Source: Ferrimonas sp. YFM (GTDB lineage Bacteria; Pseudomonadota; Gammaproteobacteria; Enterobacterales; Shewanellaceae). Taken from it: 64,000 bases of DNA. Below the pieces are notes generated by a model. The model made no database searches. It was not told the DNA's origin and worked only from the letters and a program-made list of their open reading frames with translations. Shown in pieces: positions 59,729 through 64,000 of this stretch (positions are counted from its first letter, which is position 1; each line of letters starts with the position of its first letter). A program made the position numbers and the translations under genes. The DNA lies in the NCBI RefSeq assembly GCF_030296015.1, contig NZ_AP027368.1, forward strand, positions 3,830,839 to 3,894,838, written 5' to 3'.

Positions 59729-60949
59729 TTATTGATAACAGACCAGCTTGACCACAGAGGAGAGTGCGGCCTGATTGGCCACACGGATATCCCCTTTCAG
59801 ATCGGCTTCCCTTTGAATGAAGGGGATCTGATGCTTACTCAGGAACCGCTCCACATAGCGGGCATTCAGTGCAAAGTTGACGTTCTGAGGCAACACCCCG
59901 GACTCGATCAATTTGGAAGGATTGATGGTGCTGACGGTCACCCCCAGCAGTTCTCCCCCATCGGAGACCACAGGGCCGCCACTGGAGCCGGGCTGAATCG
60001 GGGCAGAGAACTGGAACAACCCCACGGAGCCTTTCAGGGCACTGCGGGAACTGACGTTACCCCGGGTCAGATTCGGCGACGAGGCCAGGATCCCCTGAAG
60101 GGGATAACCCACGTTGGTCACCGACTCTCCCAGCAACAACTCGGTGTCGTTTCGCAGCGGCAGATAATCCTCGGTCTCAGTCCCGGTATCCACCACAGCC
60201 AGATCCAGCAACCTGGAGCTGGCACTGATGCGCGCGTCCTGCTCATGGTCCCCGGCAATCACCTTGGCCACCATGCATTCACGCAACACGTGGGCCGCAG
60301 TCAGGGCCTGGCCCTGGCCATTGATGTAGAAACCGGTGCCGGTGGCCACAGGCTTCTCCATGTTGACCAGCAGCTTGGGATCCGCTTCGCTCATGGGGCG
60401 AATGGCCGCAAAACTCTGGGCATCAGGTTTGGTGGCGTTGAGCAGGTCCACCACCATCCGCTGGCTGGCCCTCAGGGTGGCGTTGTACCAGGCCGCCTCA
60501 TTGCCGATGCTGCCCATAGACGCCGAGTGCTTCTTCGTACCCTCTCTCAGCAGTTTGTGGTCGGCGTCGTACACCCTGTAGGTGAGTACCATGGTGATGT
60601 CGCCACCATCGAACTTCCACTCGGGGTCGATATCGATGAGCAGACCATAGGGCTGATCAGAATCGCGGTCCAGCAGCTGGGCATTGGCAAAGTAGGCAGA
60701 GAACGCGTCCTGGACGCCATTGCCCAGGGCCTTTCCGGGTTCAAGCCAGACGTTCCAGGTATCCAAGTAAAAGCGGCTGTTCAACTCCATGGGCGGCAGG
60801 TAGTAGGCCACAGGCACAGCCACCGGCAGCGTCACCTCCTTGCTGACTTTCACCCCTCTGGGCAACTTATTGGCGCTGAGTTTGGTGTTGGCACAACCCA
60901 CCAGAGTCAGGCTGAGAAGCACTCCAAAAAGCAACTTGGCTATTCGCAT
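59729..60949 (-). CDS. Lipoprotein with trypsin-like serine protease domain
   Basis: A 406-residue lipoprotein. The lipobox LTLVGC puts the acylated cysteine at C19. Residues about 25-180 form an unrecognised N-terminal domain (DIDPEWKFDGGDITMVLTYRVYD). About 195-385 is a trypsin/HtrA-like protease with triad H220 (LTAAHVLREC), D249 (LLDLAVVD) and S323 (PGSSGGPVV). There is no PDZ domain, unlike DegP. The start at 60949 follows AAGGAA; the open frame upstream to 61111 would hide the signal. First gene of a two-gene operon. Probably acts in the periplasm on the outer or inner membrane. Confidence 0.85.
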   Translation of the reverse strand: MRIAKLLFGVLLSLTLVGCANTKLSANKLPRGVKVSKEVTLPVAVPVAYYLPPMELNSRFYLDTWNVWLEPGKALGNGVQDAFSAYFANAQLLDRDSDQPYGLLIDIDPEWKFDGGDITMVLTYRVYDADHKLLREGTKKHSASMGSIGNEAAWYNATLRASQRMVVDLLNATKPDAQSFAAIRPMSEADPKLLVNMEKPVATGTGFYINGQGQALTAAHVLRECMVAKVIAGDHEQDARISASSRLLDLAVVDTGTETEDYLPLRNDTELLLGESVTNVGYPLQGILASSPNLTRGNVSSRSALKGSVGLFQFSAPIQPGSSGGPVVSDGGELLGVTVSTINPSKLIESGVLPQNVNFALNARYVERFLSKHQIPFIQREADLKGDIRVANQAALSSVVKLVCYQ

Positions 60950-61138
60950 GGTTATTCCTTGATCTTCTGCGAAGGCTCGCCATGACTCCATGGCAGCCAG
61001 GGACAGGATCGCCACCCCCACACAGCGTATTGGGCGATCCCGATGCGCAGCATTTGCGCATATCAGGGGCCTCATCTTGCCCGGCCAAATCCTGAACAGC
61101 AAGAAAATCATCTTATTAAGCAGTGCTTTAGAGCAAAA

Positions 61139-61168
61139 GAAACGGCAGCTCTATGGCTGCCGTTTTTA
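61139..61168 (-). terminator. Terminator after yihD
   Basis: On the minus strand ACGGCAG-CCATAGAG-CTGCCGT followed by TTCTTTT; 16 nt after yihD. Confidence 0.7.
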
Positions 61169-61183
61169 GGGAAATGAAGACGA

Positions 61184-61459
61184 TTACTCTTCGTCTATGC
61201 CTCTGGCCTTGAGAATGGCACTCTTCCAGTCGTAGTTCTCTACGTAATCCTTCTGGATGCCGGGGATCATGGCGTCCTTATCGGTGCCGCCCATCTTCAG
61301 CTGGTAGATCAGCGTATCGTCGGTCAGCTCGCTGAGCGGCCCTTTGAAGCCCGCCTCATCGGCGATCTTCTGCAGCATCTGCACCAGATTCAACTCCTGA
61401 TCCTTCTGCCATACCGGCTCCAGCAGCTCCAGTAACTCCTCAATTCGATGGCAAGCCAT
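61184..61459 (-). CDS. yihD: YihD-family protein (DUF1040)
   Basis: A 91-residue protein matching E. coli YihD throughout: [59 protein letters not shown], and the C-terminal ARGIDEE. Function is not established. It has its own terminator. Confidence 0.92.
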   Translation of the reverse strand: MACHRIEELLELLEPVWQKDQELNLVQMLQKIADEAGFKGPLSELTDDTLIYQLKMGGTDKDAMIPGIQKDYVENYDWKSAILKARGIDEE

Positions 61460-61513
61460 GACTCTCTCCCTATCAGATTCTTTTCCAGAATCATATCCCG
61501 CCGGGGCATGATC

Positions 61514-62440
61514 TCAAGGGATATTCGCCCTCGGATTTTTCATCTGAGGCTGAAGCGAGTCCATGTGCAGGGTTCCCATCGACTCCACCAGGTAATCCAC
61601 CAGCAGGCGTACCTTGGGAGAGAGGTGGCGGTTATGGGGGTAGAGGGCCCAGACGCCCTCCCCTTGTTCACTCAGGTGGTCCAGGACCGACACCAGCTGG
61701 CCACTGGCCAGGAACTCCTGAACATAGTAGTCGGGCAGCTGGGCCAGCCCCAGTCCCTTGAGCGCCGCATCGGTCAGGGCCCAGCCACTGTTGCAGCGCA
61801 GCCGGCCTTTGACTCGCACATTGCGGGAGCGCCCCTCCTCCGAAAAACGCCAGTAATCCATGGTGCCCACCAGACACTGGTGCCGTTCCAGCTCTGTCAA
61901 CGAGTGAGGCTCTCCGTACGCAGCCAGATAGGCCGGGGAGGCACACACATGCAGCTGACGGCTCGCCAGCCGCCGGGCCATCATGCTGGAGTCCTCCAAT
62001 TTACCCAGGCGAATGGCCAGGTCCATCCCCTCCTCCACCAGATCCAGCCTCTGGTTGGTCAGCACCAACTGCACCTCCAGTTCCGGGTAGCGCAGAGCGA
62101 AGTCGTTCACCAGAGGGGCCAGGGTGCGCTCCCCGAAGGTGACCGGCGCCGTCACCCTGAGCTGGCCTCTGGGGGTATCCTGAAGGTTGGTCACCGCCCG
62201 CTCCGCTTCAGACAGGCCATCGAGTACCTGGCGGCAGTGCTGATAGTAGGTGCGACCGGCGTCGGTCAACGACACCTTGCGGGTAGTTCGGTACAGCAGC
62301 TTGGCCGCCAGCCGGCTTTCCAGGGCGCTCACCTGGCGACTGACCTGGGCGGTGGAGATCCCCAGTCGCTTGCCGGCGGCGGTAAAACTCTCGGTCTCCG
62401 CCACGGCCACAAATTCACTGACCCCAGCCCACTCACTCAT
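61514..62440 (-). CDS. LysR-family regulator divergent from frmA
   Basis: A 308-residue LysR-type regulator: winged helix at 1-60 (FVAVAETESFTAAGKRLGISTAQVSRQVSALE) and a substrate-binding domain in the CrgA/YhjC-like subgroup (GQLRVTAPVTFGERTLAPLV). It starts at MSEWAGVSEF after GGAGAG. LysR regulators usually control the divergent gene, so it probably regulates the formaldehyde-oxidising dehydrogenase frmA in response to an aldehyde or glutathione adduct; that is inference, as E. coli uses FrmR instead. Confidence 0.92.
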   Translation of the reverse strand: MSEWAGVSEFVAVAETESFTAAGKRLGISTAQVSRQVSALESRLAAKLLYRTTRKVSLTDAGRTYYQHCRQVLDGLSEAERAVTNLQDTPRGQLRVTAPVTFGERTLAPLVNDFALRYPELEVQLVLTNQRLDLVEEGMDLAIRLGKLEDSSMMARRLASRQLHVCASPAYLAAYGEPHSLTELERHQCLVGTMDYWRFSEEGRSRNVRVKGRLRCNSGWALTDAALKGLGLAQLPDYYVQEFLASGQLVSVLDHLSEQGEGVWALYPHNRHLSPKVRLLVDYLVESMGTLHMDSLQPQMKNPRANIP

Positions 62441-62602
62441 CGCTCTCTCCTTCACTTTGCCCAGCCCAACTCAGGTTAGGGCTGACTATACTGCCCTTGG
62501 CAGTGTTGTTACATCCGCCAATTATTACATGGTAGTAAAAGTCATTTTATAGACAGGCGGATTATCAACTTAATTGCGATGAATAAAATGGAATCCAGCT
62601 GA

Positions 62603-63772
<1,170 letters not shown>

Positions 63773-63777
63773 TCGAC

Positions 63778-63803
63778 AAGCCCGGCTCTCAAGCCGGGCT
63801 TTT
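63778..63803 (+). terminator. Terminator after frmA
   Basis: AAGCCCGGC-TCTCAA-GCCGGGCTTTT, 5 nt after the stop. Confidence 0.9.
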
Positions 63804-63852
63804 CTGCCACAGAGAAATCCTAGTGCGTGTTTATCTTTGGTGTTTGAAATTT

Positions 63853-63950
63853 GGCCGAGGATGACGACAACTAATCAAGAAGTTCGATTGTAGACATAGT
63901 TGTTCTAAGTCAAAATCGAACGACGATGAGTAGTTGTTGTCAGTCCGGCC
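63853..63950. repeat. Imperfect 98-bp inverted repeat at the right edge
   Basis: Two 37-nt arms (63853-63889 and 63914-63950) are mirror images apart from one small gap and a few mismatches: the outer ends are GGCCG / CGGCC and the inner ends TTCGATT / AATCGAA, with TGAC-ACAACTA-TCA conserved between. A 24-nt centre separates them. No gene overlaps. It could be a short non-autonomous element, a repeated intergenic cassette or a large hairpin. Confidence 0.6.
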
Positions 63951-64000
63951 CCGAAGGGCGTTCTGCTCAGCCAAGATACCCATTCATTTGGATCACACAG

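Overview
The window is 64 kb of a compact, GC-rich gammaproteobacterial chromosome with no tRNA, rRNA, insertion sequence, prophage or CRISPR array that I can see. Gene order and protein types point to the Alteromonadales, close to Shewanella and most like Ferrimonas. The pointers are a stand-alone ArcB-type HPt protein beside arcA, mtnN followed by a CbiB-like gene, tyrS / M23 peptidase / anmK, erpA beside a ClC gene and hemL, and secreted proteases with GlyGly-CTERM-like tails. The genus is an inference from memory of such neighbourhoods, not a search result.

Layout. 1-5.0 kb (minus strand): the housekeeping iron-sulfur operon iscR-iscS-iscU-iscA-hscB-hscA (hscA runs off the left edge), then cysE and trmJ. 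5.1-8.2 kb: suhB, an orphan ArsR-type regulator, an internally duplicated membrane protein, psiE behind a perfect CRP box and two tandem hairpins, and a YecH-like protein. 8.3-12.8 kb: the BtsS/BtsR two-component system, an IHF-alpha-like protein, and a CstA-family carrier whose promoter region has two copies of an octamer matching the BtsR recognition motif. 12.9-19.3 kb: rluA, asnA/asnC (divergent), and a 1301-residue secreted subtilase. 19.3-22.6 kb: lysC under a lysine riboswitch, then arcA with a long palindrome-rich leader and hptA. 22.7-28.1 kb: a large usher-like outer-membrane protein ending in two SPOR domains, folE2, yhcC. 28.5-42.4 kb: gltBD, mtnN, a CbiB-like gene, a TRIC/UPF0126 channel, two small unknown genes, tyrS, an M23 peptidase, anmK, and a secreted beta-helix protein built from 18-residue DGSGN repeats. 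42.8-50.6 kb: an M6 metalloprotease with three PKD-like domains, an RND pump with its adaptor, and erpA. 50.6-57.1 kb: a DUF6776-like protein, a ClC protein, hemL, a phaB-like reductase, pyrBI. 57.1-63.8 kb: small or poorly known genes, a lipoprotein serine protease with its partner, yihD, a LysR regulator divergent from frmA. The right edge holds an imperfect 98-bp inverted repeat.

How it fits together. Iron-sulfur control is visible at two places: near-identical type-1 IscR sites precede both iscR and erpA, tying the assembly machine to its A-type carrier. Redox and carbon sensing are concentrated in ArcA/HptA, BtsSR with its carrier, and CRP at psiE. Nitrogen and amino-acid metabolism is represented by gltBD, asnA/asnC, lysC and cysE; export and envelope functions by the proteases, the usher-like protein, the RND pump and several signal-peptide proteins.

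I found no defence island or mobile element. The least explained items are the usher-like/SPOR protein, the covarying hairpin pair before psiE, the palindromic arcA leader, the DGSGN-repeat protein and the terminal inverted repeat.
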